Positions 8,669 to 17,524 are shown, numbered from the stretch's first letter. The stretch: 64,000 bases of DNA from an uncultured Pseudomonadales bacterium (GCA_958296195.1 OY282455.1:3100001-3164000); one strand, 5' to 3'. Translations and numbers: made by a program. The notes: generated by a model not told the origin, from the letters alone.

Positions 8669-9457
8669 CTAGCGGCGGGCAAACGGCATTTGCAGCAGGT
8701 GGTGGCCGCCATCGAGAATAAGCGTCTCCCCGGTCACCCCAGCGGCACCGCCAAGGAAGTACAAAATGGCCTCCGCCACCGTGTCGGCGGTCATGGTCGT
8801 CCGCAGGGGCGTGTTTTTCTGCAAATGGGCCTTGATGCGGGCGTAGCGCTCCGCCCCCATGCCTTCGGCCAGCCAGTCGCCGTCGATAAAGCCGGGGCAC
8901 ACCGTGTTGACGCGGATCTCCGGCCCCAGCACCCGCGCCAAGGAAAGGCCCAGAGTGATGAGGGCGCCCTTGGAGGCGGCATAAGCGATGGAGCTGCCAA
9001 TGCCCATGACGCCGGCAATGGAGGCTACGTTGACGACGCTGCCGCAACCGCCGCGGCGCATCAGCGGCGCCGCGGCCCGCGCCATCTGGTAAGGCCCCAC
9101 CGTGTTGACGCCGTAGATGCGCAGGAAGTCCTGCTTGTCCAGCCCGTCAAGGTCGTTGTGGTCGCAGAACTTGGTTGTGCCGGCATTGTTCACTAGGCCG
9201 TCCAGTCGCCCCCAGCGAGCCTCCGCCGCCGCCGCCAAGCGGCGGCAGTCCTCGTCCTCCGCCACGTCTGCGCGAAGCACTTCGGTCTCGACTCCCAACT
9301 CCCGACACTGGGCTGCGGTTTGCTGCGCACCGTCCTGGTTGCTGGCGTAGTTGACCACGACATGGCAGCCGCGCTCGGCCAGTTGCCGCGCACAGGCGGC
9401 GCCCACGCCGCTTGATGAGCCGGTGACGATGACCACGGCGTCCTGCAAATCCATCAT
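8669..9457 (-). CDS. Short-chain dehydrogenase/reductase (SDR)
   Basis: Classical SDR of 262 residues. It has the Rossmann glycine motif TGSSSGVGAA, the NNAG motif, a catalytic Ser in NVASIAG and YAASK with the catalytic Tyr and Lys. The acidic-free NYASN after beta 2 suggests NADP(H), though this is a weak inference. The start ATG at 9457 (second ATG at 9454) follows a GGAGAAGG ribosome site. It resembles 3-oxoacyl-ACP reductase/FabG-like proteins, but the isolated position gives no pathway. The substrate is unknown. Confidence 0.85.
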   Translation of the reverse strand: MMDLQDAVVIVTGSSSGVGAACARQLAERGCHVVVNYASNQDGAQQTAAQCRELGVETEVLRADVAEDEDCRRLAAAAEARWGRLDGLVNNAGTTKFCDHNDLDGLDKQDFLRIYGVNTVGPYQMARAAAPLMRRGGCGSVVNVASIAGVMGIGSSIAYAASKGALITLGLSLARVLGPEIRVNTVCPGFIDGDWLAEGMGAERYARIKAHLQKNTPLRTTMTADTVAEAILYFLGGAAGVTGETLILDGGHHLLQMPFARR

Positions 9458-9656
9458 GCCTTCTCCCAGTCCGTGCTTGAATGCGACGACCCTAACGAAC
9501 GCCCCGGATGTTGCCGGCTGTGGCGCACTCGCCCGCCCGGCCTAGGGCAGCGCACAGCCACTCGAATTGACCAAGCGCCAAGTGGCGGTGCGGATGTTTC
9601 GCTAAGCGCCCGCCAACGCAATCGGGTTAGTATTCGAGCCCTTTGCTCTAAGGTCA

Positions 9657-10322
9657 ATGCAAATGGACTTCAGCCCCAAGGACGTCAAGGCGGTGCTCTG
9701 GGATTTCGGCGGCGTGTTGACCGCCTCGCCGTTCGTGGCGTTCAACCGCTATGAAGCGCAGCATGGCCTGCCCAAAGACTTGATCCGCAACATCAACGCA
9801 ACCAACCCGGACGGCAACGCTTGGGCGCAGTTCGAATCGGCCAGCGTCACCCTCGACGAGTTCGACCGATTGTTTGAAGCGGAATCGCGCAGCCGAGGGT
9901 TCCCGGTGCGCGGGCGGAAGGTGATCGAACTCCTAAGCGGCGCTGTGCGGCCGCGCATGGTGGAGGCGCTGCGGCGCTGCAAGCGGCATTTCAAGGTGGC
10001 CTGCATCACCAACAACGTCAAGTCAGGCGGCGGTCCAGGCATGGCTACGGCTGCCGGCAAGCGGCAACAGACCGCCGCCGTCATGGCCCTGTTCGACCTC
10101 ATCGTGGAGTCCAGCGTGGAGGGCATGCGCAAGCCCAATCCGATCATCTACGAAACAACCTGCGAGCGATTGGGGGTGGCCCCGTCCGCCTGTGTGTTCC
10201 TTGACGACCTCGGCGTCAATCTCAAGCCGGCCAGGGCCCTGGGCATGACCACCATCAAGGTCGTGACGGAAAATCAAGCGCTCCAGGAACTGCAAACCGC
10301 CACGGGGCTTGAACTGCAATGA
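9657..10322 (+). CDS. HAD-IA family hydrolase
   Basis: Haloacid-dehalogenase-superfamily protein of 221 residues. Motif I is VLWDFGGVL, motif II lies around ACITNN, the motif III Lys is in MRKPNP and motif IV is VFLDDLGVNLKPA. It resembles the phosphatase-like domain of soluble epoxide hydrolase and ACAD10. In motif I the position two after the nucleophilic Asp is Gly rather than the general acid Asp of typical phosphatases, so phosphatase activity is uncertain. ATG 9657 has AAGG just upstream. It is monocistronic; the substrate is unknown. Confidence 0.8.
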   Translation: MQMDFSPKDVKAVLWDFGGVLTASPFVAFNRYEAQHGLPKDLIRNINATNPDGNAWAQFESASVTLDEFDRLFEAESRSRGFPVRGRKVIELLSGAVRPRMVEALRRCKRHFKVACITNNVKSGGGPGMATAAGKRQQTAAVMALFDLIVESSVEGMRKPNPIIYETTCERLGVAPSACVFLDDLGVNLKPARALGMTTIKVVTENQALQELQTATGLELQ

Positions 10323-10489
10323 CGCAGCGCCCCACCTAGCCCGCATATTGCACCAAGCCGCTTGCCCAAAGCTGCAAGGTTCTTTTCCTTCAACCAGTTG
10401 CTCAGCCAATTTTTGGGAACGCCTCGGGCGCAAGATGCACTGGCCGCGCCCTCGCTTGTCTTTGGGCCTCCAGCGCGATCATGCCCCCT

Positions 10490-10780
10490 CAGCCAACCCA
10501 CCGCTGCGGCGCCCGCCTCCATGGTCAGGGGGTTGCCGGAAAAGGTGCCGCCGGAGAAAGTTCCGCGCTCGGCCCCAAACCCCGTGAAAACCTCCATCAG
10601 GTCGGCCCGGCCCGCCACGGTACCCACCGGCAGGCCGCCGCCCAGTACATTGCAGGCGCGGCAAACCTCGGAAAGTTCCCGCAGGAATTCGCCAACCTCC
10701 GGCTGCGGATTGGAGCTCTGTACACCCTCCACCCTCACCAGCGCCAAATCGTCCCTATGCCGTCTGACCAAATCAAAGGC
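10490..10780 (-). pseudogene. Remnant of a class-III (glutamate-1-semialdehyde type) aminotransferase
   Basis: An open minus-strand frame (start 10858) contains two pieces of a class-III PLP aminotransferase. One is about 45 residues around DLVRRHRDDLA and EFLRELSEVCRACNV. The other, joined directly, starts at GGGLPVGTVAGRADLM and runs through GTFSGGTFSGNPLTMEAGAAAV. In intact homologues the joint (near 10642) is bridged by roughly 30-35 residues holding the FDEV aspartate and the PLP-binding lysine, so the product would be inactive. Recognisable N-terminal and C-terminal thirds are absent. I see nothing else in the surrounding 10323-10919. Confidence 0.7.
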
Positions 10781-10919
10781 CGCCCGGCGCTGCGACCTCC
10801 GCGTACGGGCGACAAGAGCCGCCTTCGCCCGGCTTAGCCTCGACGCCTCAATTCCCATGCATCAGGCCCCGACAGCCGCGTCCGTGAGGAGAAGCACCTC
10901 GCCGGCCTTGGCGCAGCGG

Positions 10920-11888
10920 CTATTGCCCGGCTAGACGCTCCACCACTGGCGCAAACGCCAGCATGGTGTCCGCGCCGACGGTGACGTAGGAGATGCCGAA
11001 CAGTTCCCGGCGGCGCTGCAGCTCGTCGCAGATGGCTTCAACTCCGCCGATCAGGGCGTGGGGATGCTTGGCCACCTCCGCCTCGGACAGGCCGAACATC
11101 TGCGCAAAACCAGCCAGCACTGGTGCCGGGTCGTCCGCCACCACCGTGAAGTAGGCGCCGATCTCGATCTCCAGATCGTCAAAACGCTCTCCGGCCCCCT
11201 CCCGAATCCAGCCCACCTTGCGGCGGGTCTCTTCCTCGGTGGACATTTGCACCCCGTCCGGCCCAATCACCCCGGCGCGGTTGTTGAAGTTGAGGCTGAC
11301 GATGTCCGCCTCCCGCCCGGCCAAGCGCAGCACTCTGGGGCTGCCACCGCCGATCATGAGGGGCGGCTTGGAGATGGGTTTGGGCAGACCCTCAAAATCC
11401 CGCCAAGACAGAGCGCCATTGACAATGTTGGCGTGGCCGTCCCCGCGAAAAGCCTTGACGCCTTCCAGCACGTCCGCCAAGCGGTCGATGCGCTCCTTTG
11501 GCGGGTCGAATTGCCGGCCGATGGCGGCGTACTCCTCCTGCAGCCAGCCGGCGCCGAGGCCGAACTCCAAGCGCCCGCCGGACAGCAGGTCGATGGTCAT
11601 GGCGGACTTCACCAGCACCACAGGGTTGTAGTAGTCGATGCAGAACACCCGGCAGCCGATGCGGATGCGCTCGGTCACCGCCGCCGCGTAGGCCATGGCG
11701 GGGACGGCCGCTAGGTTCTGCACCGGATGGTTGGTCTTCTCCAGCGCCGGGCCGGGGCCGATCAGGTGGTCGGCCAAGTGGAAGGCCGAATAGCCTAGTT
11801 GCTCCGCTTGGCGAACTTGGTTGGCCCAGTCCTCCCCGGTCTCCGCGTTGAAGGACTGCACGGCGAAGCGGAACGGCTTAACCGCCAC
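10920..11888 (-). CDS. Luciferase-like monooxygenase (LLM class, possibly F420-dependent)
   Basis: TIM-barrel LLM-class flavin or F420 oxidoreductase of 322 residues. The barrel start RFAVQSFNAETGEDW, the segment AEQLGYSAFHLADHL, TIDLLSGGRLEFGLGAGW and PPLMIGGGSPRVLRLAGREADIV-type strands are family hallmarks. The start is GTG at 11888 with GGAGGG upstream. The best family match I recognise is the F420-dependent group best known from actinobacteria. No F420 biosynthesis gene is in the window, so FMN use is equally possible. It is last in a minus-strand run of oxidative genes. Confidence 0.82.
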   Translation of the reverse strand: MAVKPFRFAVQSFNAETGEDWANQVRQAEQLGYSAFHLADHLIGPGPALEKTNHPVQNLAAVPAMAYAAAVTERIRIGCRVFCIDYYNPVVLVKSAMTIDLLSGGRLEFGLGAGWLQEEYAAIGRQFDPPKERIDRLADVLEGVKAFRGDGHANIVNGALSWRDFEGLPKPISKPPLMIGGGSPRVLRLAGREADIVSLNFNNRAGVIGPDGVQMSTEEETRRKVGWIREGAGERFDDLEIEIGAYFTVVADDPAPVLAGFAQMFGLSEAEVAKHPHALIGGVEAICDELQRRRELFGISYVTVGADTMLAFAPVVERLAGQ

Positions 11889-11962
11889 GCTTCAGCACCC
11901 TCCCGCCGTGGAAGCCATCGCGCTCACCGGCCCTTGACCGCAAAAAAACGCGGAAAACGGGC

Positions 11963-12730
11963 TCACGCCGCCGCCAAGGCCCGGTCCGCACAATAGCGGA
12001 TGCCGCGGCGCAGGAGTTCGTAGTACTCCTCCCGCCGCCAACTGCCGCGCTCGACTTCCGGGTAGTAGTCAACGATGGGCTGCATGTCGTAGTGCCCGCG
12101 ACAATGCCCTAGGTTCAGGTACAGCACTTCGCCCTCCCCCACCCGATTGATGTAATAGACCGGCCGCGGCTCGTCCTCGGGCCATTGGTCATGCACCCAA
12201 CCTTGGACATCGCCGTGGAAGCGGGTTTCCAGGAGCCGATGCAGGTCTCCGTGAACCCTGCACAGGTAAAGCTCGTCATCGGTTTCAAACTCGTTGATGC
12301 CCTTGACCAACTCATGCTCCGGGTCCGAAAGGGTGACCTTGAACGGCTGAATGGGCGGGTGGGCCAGGAACTGAGTGCCCAGGGTCTGCATCAGCACCGG
12401 CGCGGTTTCCGGGGCATCGACCCGCCCGTCCTCCAGGAACTTCAGGATGGCGTTGGTGCCGTGCAGGGCGAACCAGCGCTTGCCGGAGGCGATGTAGTCC
12501 TTGAGCGCAACCTGCTCGTCCTCCTCCGGCACCAGATCGCAGGTGTAGGTGATGAGGAAGTCCGCAGCGCGGATGCCGTCCAAGTCATGGTAGTCCGGCG
12601 CCACCCGCACCCGGATGCGCTCGTCCTCCGCCAACAGCTTCAGCAGCTCCAGGCGGGCGAAGTCGATGTCGTGGTACTTGCCCGCCGCCACCATGTGGAC
12701 GTTGACGGTCCTGTTCCCGGCCCCAGCCAT
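11963..12730 (-). CDS. ThuA-like domain protein
   Basis: The 255-residue protein has the class-I glutamine-amidotransferase-like ThuA fold. Recognisable parts are the early strand VHMVAAGKYHDIDFAR, the loop FLITYTCDLVPEEDE, GKRWFALHGTNAI at the elbow position, the middle HELVKGINEF and the late strand GEGEVLYLNLGH. ThuA relatives occur with sugar or diol utilisation genes; the catalytic role of this family is not settled. The start lies two bases after the stop of the upstream SDR gene, implying co-translation. There is no signal peptide. Confidence 0.78.
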   Translation of the reverse strand: MAGAGNRTVNVHMVAAGKYHDIDFARLELLKLLAEDERIRVRVAPDYHDLDGIRAADFLITYTCDLVPEEDEQVALKDYIASGKRWFALHGTNAILKFLEDGRVDAPETAPVLMQTLGTQFLAHPPIQPFKVTLSDPEHELVKGINEFETDDELYLCRVHGDLHRLLETRFHGDVQGWVHDQWPEDEPRPVYYINRVGEGEVLYLNLGHCRGHYDMQPIVDYYPEVERGSWRREEYYELLRRGIRYCADRALAAA

Positions 12731-12732
12731 GG

Positions 12733-13491
12733 CTAGAACTGAATGCGCTTGGTCAGGCCGCCGTCAATGACGACGTTGGTGCCCGTGGTGAAGGCGCCCA
12801 AGGGGCTGGCCAAGAGCGCCGCCTGGGCCGCCACCTCCGAAGCCTTGCCCATGCGCCCGAGCGGGATGTCCGCCAGCGTGGCGTCATAGAACGCCGTCAT
12901 GTGCTGCTTGATGTTGTCCCATGCGCCGCCCTCAATGAAGATAGGTCCCGGCGAGATGGCGTTGACGCGAATGCCCTTGCCGGCCAACGCTTGGGACAAA
13001 GCGCCGGAGTAGTTCAGCAGCCCGGCCTTCAGGGTGTTGTAGGCGCCGGGGCCGATGAACCGCTCCAAGGCCGCCGTGGTGGAGATGATCAGCACACTGG
13101 CGTTGTCGGAGTTCTCCAAGTGGGAGGTGGCCGCCTCCACCAGGCGCACGGTGCCCATCACGTCCACGTCAAACTTGGCCTGCCAACCGGCGTCCCCCTG
13201 TGCATTGGGGCCGGAGACGTTGGCAACGATGTTGTCGATGCCGCCCAGGGCCTCGGCGGACGCCGCCACCCAAGCCTTGAGGGCGTCCCCGTCGGCCACG
13301 TCAACGGCTTGGCCGAAGGCGGTGACGCCCTTGGCGGACAGCGCCGCCACGGCTTCGTTGACCTGCCCTTCGTTGCGGGAGCAGATGGCGACATTGCAGC
13401 CCTCATCGGCCAGCCGGTCCGCAATGGCCCGGCCGATGCCCTTGGTGCCCCCGGTGATCAAGGCCTTGCAGCCCTTGAGTTGTAGATCCAT
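12733..13491 (-). CDS. Short-chain dehydrogenase/reductase (SDR) in oxygenase cluster
   Basis: SDR of about 252 residues. It has TGGTKGIGRA for cofactor binding, ANVSG in place of NNAG, a STTAA segment at the catalytic Ser region, and YNTLK supplying the catalytic Tyr and Lys. The frame is open further upstream, but ATG 13491 with AAGGAGGA close by is clearly the start. It resembles 3-oxoacyl reductases and dihydrodiol or gluconate-type dehydrogenases. Placement between the Rieske genes and ThuA suggests it oxidises a hydroxylated product, which is inference. Confidence 0.85.
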   Translation of the reverse strand: MDLQLKGCKALITGGTKGIGRAIADRLADEGCNVAICSRNEGQVNEAVAALSAKGVTAFGQAVDVADGDALKAWVAASAEALGGIDNIVANVSGPNAQGDAGWQAKFDVDVMGTVRLVEAATSHLENSDNASVLIISTTAALERFIGPGAYNTLKAGLLNYSGALSQALAGKGIRVNAISPGPIFIEGGAWDNIKQHMTAFYDATLADIPLGRMGKASEVAAQAALLASPLGAFTTGTNVVIDGGLTKRIQF

Positions 13492-13581
13492 TGCCGTCCT
13501 CCTTAAAAGACGTTGTTGCTTGTCTTGCCTGCGATTTGTGAAACTGGAACCTTTCCCCTGCAAAGAAAGCCTAGCCTGGGC

Positions 13582-13926
13582 TCAATTCAGCGGCCCGAAC
13601 TTCGGCTGCTGCCTAGCCCTGACGCCGGACACGTCCACATGCACCTTACCCCGTTCAAGCTGCACGGGGAAGGTCTGCACCGGCAAACTGGCCGGTGGGC
13701 CGAGGCACTCTCCCGTGCGCACGTCAAAGCGACCGCCATGCAGCGGGCAGCGCAACTGATGACCGCTCAGGGTTCCCCCGTGCAGCGCTTGGCGGGCGTG
13801 GCTGCATTGGTCGTGCAGGGCGTAGAAGCGGCCCTCCACCTGACAAACCAAAACCTTGACGCCATCGACCTCGCAAGCAGCCAGCTCGCCCTCGCCCACC
13901 GTCGCCATGGCAACCGCCGGCTTCAC
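13582..13926 (-). CDS. Rieske-type [2Fe-2S] ferredoxin
   Basis: Small 114-residue Rieske protein with the two cluster motifs CSHA (Cys41, His43) and CPLHG (Cys60, His63). Length and the absence of a signal or membrane anchor fit soluble ferredoxin components of multicomponent oxygenases, or NirD-like proteins. The start is GTG 13926 with AGGGG six bases upstream, shortly after the stop of the oxygenase gene. It probably passes electrons to that oxygenase. No ferredoxin reductase gene is nearby. Confidence 0.88.
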   Translation of the reverse strand: MKPAVAMATVGEGELAACEVDGVKVLVCQVEGRFYALHDQCSHARQALHGGTLSGHQLRCPLHGGRFDVRTGECLGPPASLPVQTFPVQLERGKVHVDVSGVRARQQPKFGPLN

Positions 13927-13932
13927 TGGCCC

Positions 13933-15249
13933 CTACATCCACTTGATGGGGTTGCGCTGCATGTAGTCGTCAATGGTCTTGTGGAAGTGACGGATGCGCA
14001 GCTCCTGGCTGGAGATCCACAGCCCCCGGTAGCCGGCCGAGTTCATCCCGGCTTGCACCATCGCCAAGTTGGAGGCGTCCTGGTCCAGCACTTCGCCGAT
14101 GGACTCCTCCCCGTGCTTGAACTGCCGATGCTGCGGCCTGGGCGGCGGCTCCTGGCCGGCCGGAAACAGGGAGTAGTTCTGCAGGTCGTAGTACATCCGG
14201 TTGGGGTCGGTTTCGTGCGGGCGCTGGCGGAAGATCATCACACTGTTGCAGTGGATGTTCATGGTGATGTTCGGGAAGATCAGGTAGTGGTAGTCATCCG
14301 ACAGCTGATCGTCGTTCAAGTCGCCAAAGTCAAAGCCCATGCCGCCGGCGATCTTGCGCCAATTCAGCTGCACCGCCCGGCGCACGCCAAGGCCGTCGCC
14401 TGCGTAGCTGTCCGGGTCCAGCAGGTTGAGGCGCATGAAATCCTTCAGCTCCTCGGTGATGATGCCGCCGTCCTTGATGTGGGTGCTGACGCAGCCGAAC
14501 GGAATGAGGTAGCGGTTGTGCCGCTCGTAGCAGTCGATTTGGACGTCCAGGTCCTCCAGCATGGTGGTGAGCTGCGGGTGGGTGCCAAAGACGTGGTAGG
14601 TCTCGTTGAAGGCATCCACGGAAGTCTTCCAGTTGCAGTTCCACTCCACGGTGACGTCGTTCACCAGGGTCATGCGGTCGAAGTGGTAGGGGTCCAGGTG
14701 CTGCGGGATCATGCCCAGAAAGTCCCGCAGCGGCTCCACGTTGGGGTTCAGGCTGAACCAGACCCAGCCGCCCCAACTGTCGCAGGGCAGGCGCACGATG
14801 GAGAGCTTGTCGCAGGGCACCCCTTGCGGGAAGGTCTCCGCGTCCGGCACATGGATGAGCTCCCCGCGCAGGTTGTACTCCCACAGGTGGTAGGAGCAGC
14901 GGAAGGTCTCCGTGTTGCCGGCGGGGCCGTAGGCCACTTGGTTGCCGCGGTGGGAGCAGACGTTGTAGAAGGCGTTGTACTGGTGGTTCTCGTCCTTGGT
15001 GATGACGATGCATTCCTTGCCTATCTTGGTGGTGACGTAGTCCCCAGGGTTCCTAAGGTCCCCCTCCCAAGCGCCCATCAACCACACCTTGGTCCACAGC
15101 CTGTCCCACTCCTGGCGCATGAACTCCGGCGAGGTGTAGCGCTCCTTGGGGATGAAGTCGTGCCCCAAATCCGGATCCTGCTCCTTTTGCGCCGGCGTCT
15201 TGGACGTCTGCGGGTCCGCGAACCGTTCGATCTTGCGGTAAACCGTCAT
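13933..15249 (-). CDS. Rieske non-heme iron oxygenase, alpha subunit
   Basis: Ring-hydroxylating-type oxygenase of 438 residues. The Rieske domain has CSHRG (Cys98, His100) and CSYHLW (Cys118, His121). The usual CPYHGW glycine is replaced by Leu. The catalytic domain has the mononuclear iron motif NETYHVFGTH with His219 and His224. ATG 15249 follows GGGG; the TTG two codons earlier is less likely. No beta subunit gene is present, as in homomeric members such as those acting on carnitine, choline or phthalate-like substrates. The substrate is unknown. Confidence 0.88.
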   Translation of the reverse strand: MTVYRKIERFADPQTSKTPAQKEQDPDLGHDFIPKERYTSPEFMRQEWDRLWTKVWLMGAWEGDLRNPGDYVTTKIGKECIVITKDENHQYNAFYNVCSHRGNQVAYGPAGNTETFRCSYHLWEYNLRGELIHVPDAETFPQGVPCDKLSIVRLPCDSWGGWVWFSLNPNVEPLRDFLGMIPQHLDPYHFDRMTLVNDVTVEWNCNWKTSVDAFNETYHVFGTHPQLTTMLEDLDVQIDCYERHNRYLIPFGCVSTHIKDGGIITEELKDFMRLNLLDPDSYAGDGLGVRRAVQLNWRKIAGGMGFDFGDLNDDQLSDDYHYLIFPNITMNIHCNSVMIFRQRPHETDPNRMYYDLQNYSLFPAGQEPPPRPQHRQFKHGEESIGEVLDQDASNLAMVQAGMNSAGYRGLWISSQELRIRHFHKTIDDYMQRNPIKWM

Positions 15250-15286
15250 GAACAAACCCCAACCAAATCCCTAAAAGCTGAGGGGA

Positions 15287-15315
15287 AGCATAGAAGCGGA
15301 AAAACGGTCAGTCAA
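15287..15315 (-). promoter_or_regulatory. Sigma70-type promoter of the Rieske oxygenase cluster
   Basis: On the minus strand the -35 TTGACT (15310-15315) and -10 TATGCT (15287-15292) are separated by exactly 17 bp. They lie upstream of the oxygenase ATG at 15249 with room for a short leader. The -35 sits in the loop of an inverted repeat, so a regulator bound there would block RNA polymerase. Confidence 0.6.
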
Positions 15316-15324
15316 GACGGTTTT
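15301..15324 (-). terminator. Inverted repeat after clpP: possible terminator and/or operator
   Basis: AAAACCGTC (15324-15316) and GACCGTTTT (15309-15301) form a nine-position stem with one mismatch around a 6-nt loop. A T-run follows on the minus strand, 15 bp after the clpP stop. This fits a Rho-independent terminator for tig-clpP. Because it also contains the -35 of the downstream oxygenase promoter, it could double as an operator. Confidence 0.5.
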
Positions 15325-15338
15325 CAAGTAAATGACCC

Positions 15339-15989
15339 TTATTGGCCGACAACCTGAGCCAATTTCTTGCGCGGCTGCTGCACGACGTCAACCAAACCGT
15401 ACTCCTGGGCGTCGCCGGCGTTCATCCAATAGTCCCGGTCCGAGTCCTCACGGATGCGCTGCACGGATTGGCCGGTGTGCTCCGCCAAAAGCTCGTTAAG
15501 CCGCTCCCGCAGCAGCAGTATCTCCTTAGCCTGTATTTCGAGGTCGGCGGCGACGCCGCGCATCCCCCCCACCGCCGGCTGGTGCAGCATCATCCGCGAG
15601 TTGGGCAGGGCGTAGCGCTTGCCCTGCTCCCCAGCGGCGAGCAGAAAGGCGCCCATGCTGGCCGCCTGGCCGATGCAAAGGGTGCTGACGTCGCAACGGA
15701 CGAACTGCATGGTGTCGTAGATGGCCATGCCGGCGGTCACCGAGCCGCCCGGGGAGTTGATGTAGAGATGGATGTCCTTGTCCGGGTTTTCCGACTCCAG
15801 ATAGAGAATTTGGGCGATCACCAAGTTGGCGACCTGGTCCTCCACCGGCCCGACCATGAAGACGATGCGGTCCTTGAGCATTCTGGAGTAGATGTCGTAG
15901 GAGCGCTCGCCTCGCGCGGATTGTTCCACCACCATGGGCACCAGCCCCAAATTGGCGATCTCCGTGTTGTGCATGATGCTGCGGCTCAT
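15339..15989 (-). CDS. clpP: ATP-dependent Clp protease proteolytic subunit ClpP
   Basis: Serine protease of 216 residues, normal length. The triad is visible as Ser111 (GQAASMG), His136 (MMLHQP) and Asp186 (DRDYWM). The oxyanion Gly-rich INSPGGSV and the C-terminal EYGLVD are typical. It forms the tetradecameric chamber that works with an AAA+ unfoldase. Its ATG lies two positions after the tig stop, and its ribosome site (AAGGGGGAA) is inside tig. In most proteobacteria clpX follows directly; here the next gene is an oxygenase. Confidence 0.97.
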   Translation of the reverse strand: MSRSIMHNTEIANLGLVPMVVEQSARGERSYDIYSRMLKDRIVFMVGPVEDQVANLVIAQILYLESENPDKDIHLYINSPGGSVTAGMAIYDTMQFVRCDVSTLCIGQAASMGAFLLAAGEQGKRYALPNSRMMLHQPAVGGMRGVAADLEIQAKEILLLRERLNELLAEHTGQSVQRIREDSDRDYWMNAGDAQEYGLVDVVQQPRKKLAQVVGQ

Positions 15990-15990
15990 T

Positions 15991-17376
15991 TCATTCCCCC
16001 TTTGGCTGGTCGGGCGCCTCGGAAGGCGCAGTGGGCGCGGCCTCTTCGGCGGCGACCGGCACGGCTCGCTCCGTCATGACGTCCTGATAGGTGCAGGCTA
16101 CCGCCTCGACCTCGGCTCGTTCCAAAACCACTTCAACGATCTTGTTTTCGATGACCATGCTCTCAAAGCCGGCCAAGCGCGACTCGTCCTGATAGATGGC
16201 CCGCATCACGGCGTCCGGGTCGGCATAGACCGCAGCCATGCGCTCCACCTCGGCGCGAATGGCGTCCGGCTCGGCCTGCACCTCATGGTCCTTGGCAATT
16301 TGGCGGCTGATCAGGTTCAACGCAACCGTTTTCTCCGCTCCCTCCCGAAACATCTCGTCGGGCAGGGCCGAGGCGCGCTGCTCCGGCAGTTTCAGCCGGG
16401 CGGCGAAGGCGTTCTTGCTGGCGTGCATTTCCTGATGCACCAAGGCTTCCGGCAATGGCACCTCGTGGCTCTGATGCAGCGCCTGCATGACCTGACGCTT
16501 GACTTGGGCGTGCGCCTTGGCGTCCATTTCGCGGCGCATGTTGCCGGCCACCTCCTCCCGAAAGGTTGCAAGGCCGCCCTCCTTGACGCCCATGGACTCG
16601 AAAAAGGCTTCGTCGAGGGCTGGCAACTCGGCCTCCTCAACCGCCTTCAACCCTAGGTCGAAACGGACCGTGCGCCCGCGCAAGCGCTCGTCCCGGTAGT
16701 CTTCGGGAAAGGCGGCGTCGAACTTCTTGGCGTCCCCAGCCGCCATGCCCAATGCGGCCTTCTCGAAGTCTTCGACCAAATCGCTTTCGCCGAGCACGAA
16801 GCTCATGCCCTCCCCCTGATCGAAAGGCTCGTCGGAAGGCTCGCCGGAAGGCTCGCCGTCAAGCCGGCCCTCGTAATCCACCGCCACCCGGTCCCCAAGC
16901 TGCGCGGAGCGCTCCACCGGGCGCCAAGTGCGGCGCTGCCGACGCAGGGTCTCCAGCATTTCGTCCACATCGGCATCGGTGACGTCCGCCTCCGGGCGCA
17001 GGATTTTGAAGGCGCTGAAATCCGCAAGCTGCACGTCCGGCAGCACTTCAAAGCTGGCGGTGAATTCGAAGTCGGCGCCGGCGTCCATGTTCAGGACTTC
17101 AAGGCGCGGCGCACCGGCCGGCCAAAGCTCCTGCTCCGCAACGGACTCGCCATAGCAGGAGCGCATCAACTCCTGCGCCGCGTCGGCCCGAATGGCCGGC
17201 CCGAAACGGCGGCGCACTTCCTTCATCGGCACCTTGCCCGGCCTAAAGCCCGGCAGGCGCACGTTGTTCTTGGCGTCCTGCAGGCGGCTGCCGACCTTCC
17301 TCTCGAACTCCTCGGAGGGAACGGTGATGGTCATCCGGCGCTCCACGCCGGACAGAACCTCCATTGACACTTGCAT
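15991..17376 (-). CDS. tig: Trigger factor
   Basis: Ribosome-associated chaperone and prolyl isomerase of 461 residues. The N-terminal ribosome-binding domain includes a signature-like loop (GFRPGKVP). The FKBP-type PPIase domain (about 150-245) and a helical C-terminal domain follow. The Pro/Glu/Ala-rich tail is longer than in E. coli. The ATG is only 28 nt from the 3' end of tRNA-His with no terminator or promoter in between, so tig-clpP is probably transcribed with the tRNA cluster. It is tightly coupled to clpP. Confidence 0.95.
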   Translation of the reverse strand: MQVSMEVLSGVERRMTITVPSEEFERKVGSRLQDAKNNVRLPGFRPGKVPMKEVRRRFGPAIRADAAQELMRSCYGESVAEQELWPAGAPRLEVLNMDAGADFEFTASFEVLPDVQLADFSAFKILRPEADVTDADVDEMLETLRRQRRTWRPVERSAQLGDRVAVDYEGRLDGEPSGEPSDEPFDQGEGMSFVLGESDLVEDFEKAALGMAAGDAKKFDAAFPEDYRDERLRGRTVRFDLGLKAVEEAELPALDEAFFESMGVKEGGLATFREEVAGNMRREMDAKAHAQVKRQVMQALHQSHEVPLPEALVHQEMHASKNAFAARLKLPEQRASALPDEMFREGAEKTVALNLISRQIAKDHEVQAEPDAIRAEVERMAAVYADPDAVMRAIYQDESRLAGFESMVIENKIVEVVLERAEVEAVACTYQDVMTERAVPVAAEEAAPTAPSEAPDQPKGE

Positions 17377-17404
17377 TGCCGCTACTTCGTTTCCGCTCAG
17401 CGAA

Positions 17405-17481
17405 TGGGGTGGACGATGGGACTCGAACCCACGACCGCCGGGATCACAACCCGGAGCTCTACCAACTGAGCTACGCCCACC
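17405..17481 (-). tRNA. tRNA-His (anticodon GTG)
   Basis: The 77-nt cloverleaf includes the extra G at position -1 that pairs with the C discriminator, a hallmark of tRNA-His, and an encoded CCA end. The acceptor GTGGGCG pairs with CGTCCAC through one G-T pair. The D arm is AGCTCAGTTGGTAGAGC, the anticodon loop TTGTGAT and the T loop GTTCGAGTC. It is third of the Pro-Arg-His cluster and lies just upstream of tig. Confidence 0.96.
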
Positions 17482-17524
17482 ATAGCCTTGGAGCCCACCA
17501 CCCTAGCCAGCCCCAAACAACCCG

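Noticed and set aside
13513-15357. 614-codon open frame on the plus strand
   Set aside because: It is antisense to the Rieske oxygenase and ferredoxin genes, which have intact catalytic motifs. Long antisense frames are expected at this GC content, and its translation is low-complexity Val/His/Gly-rich.
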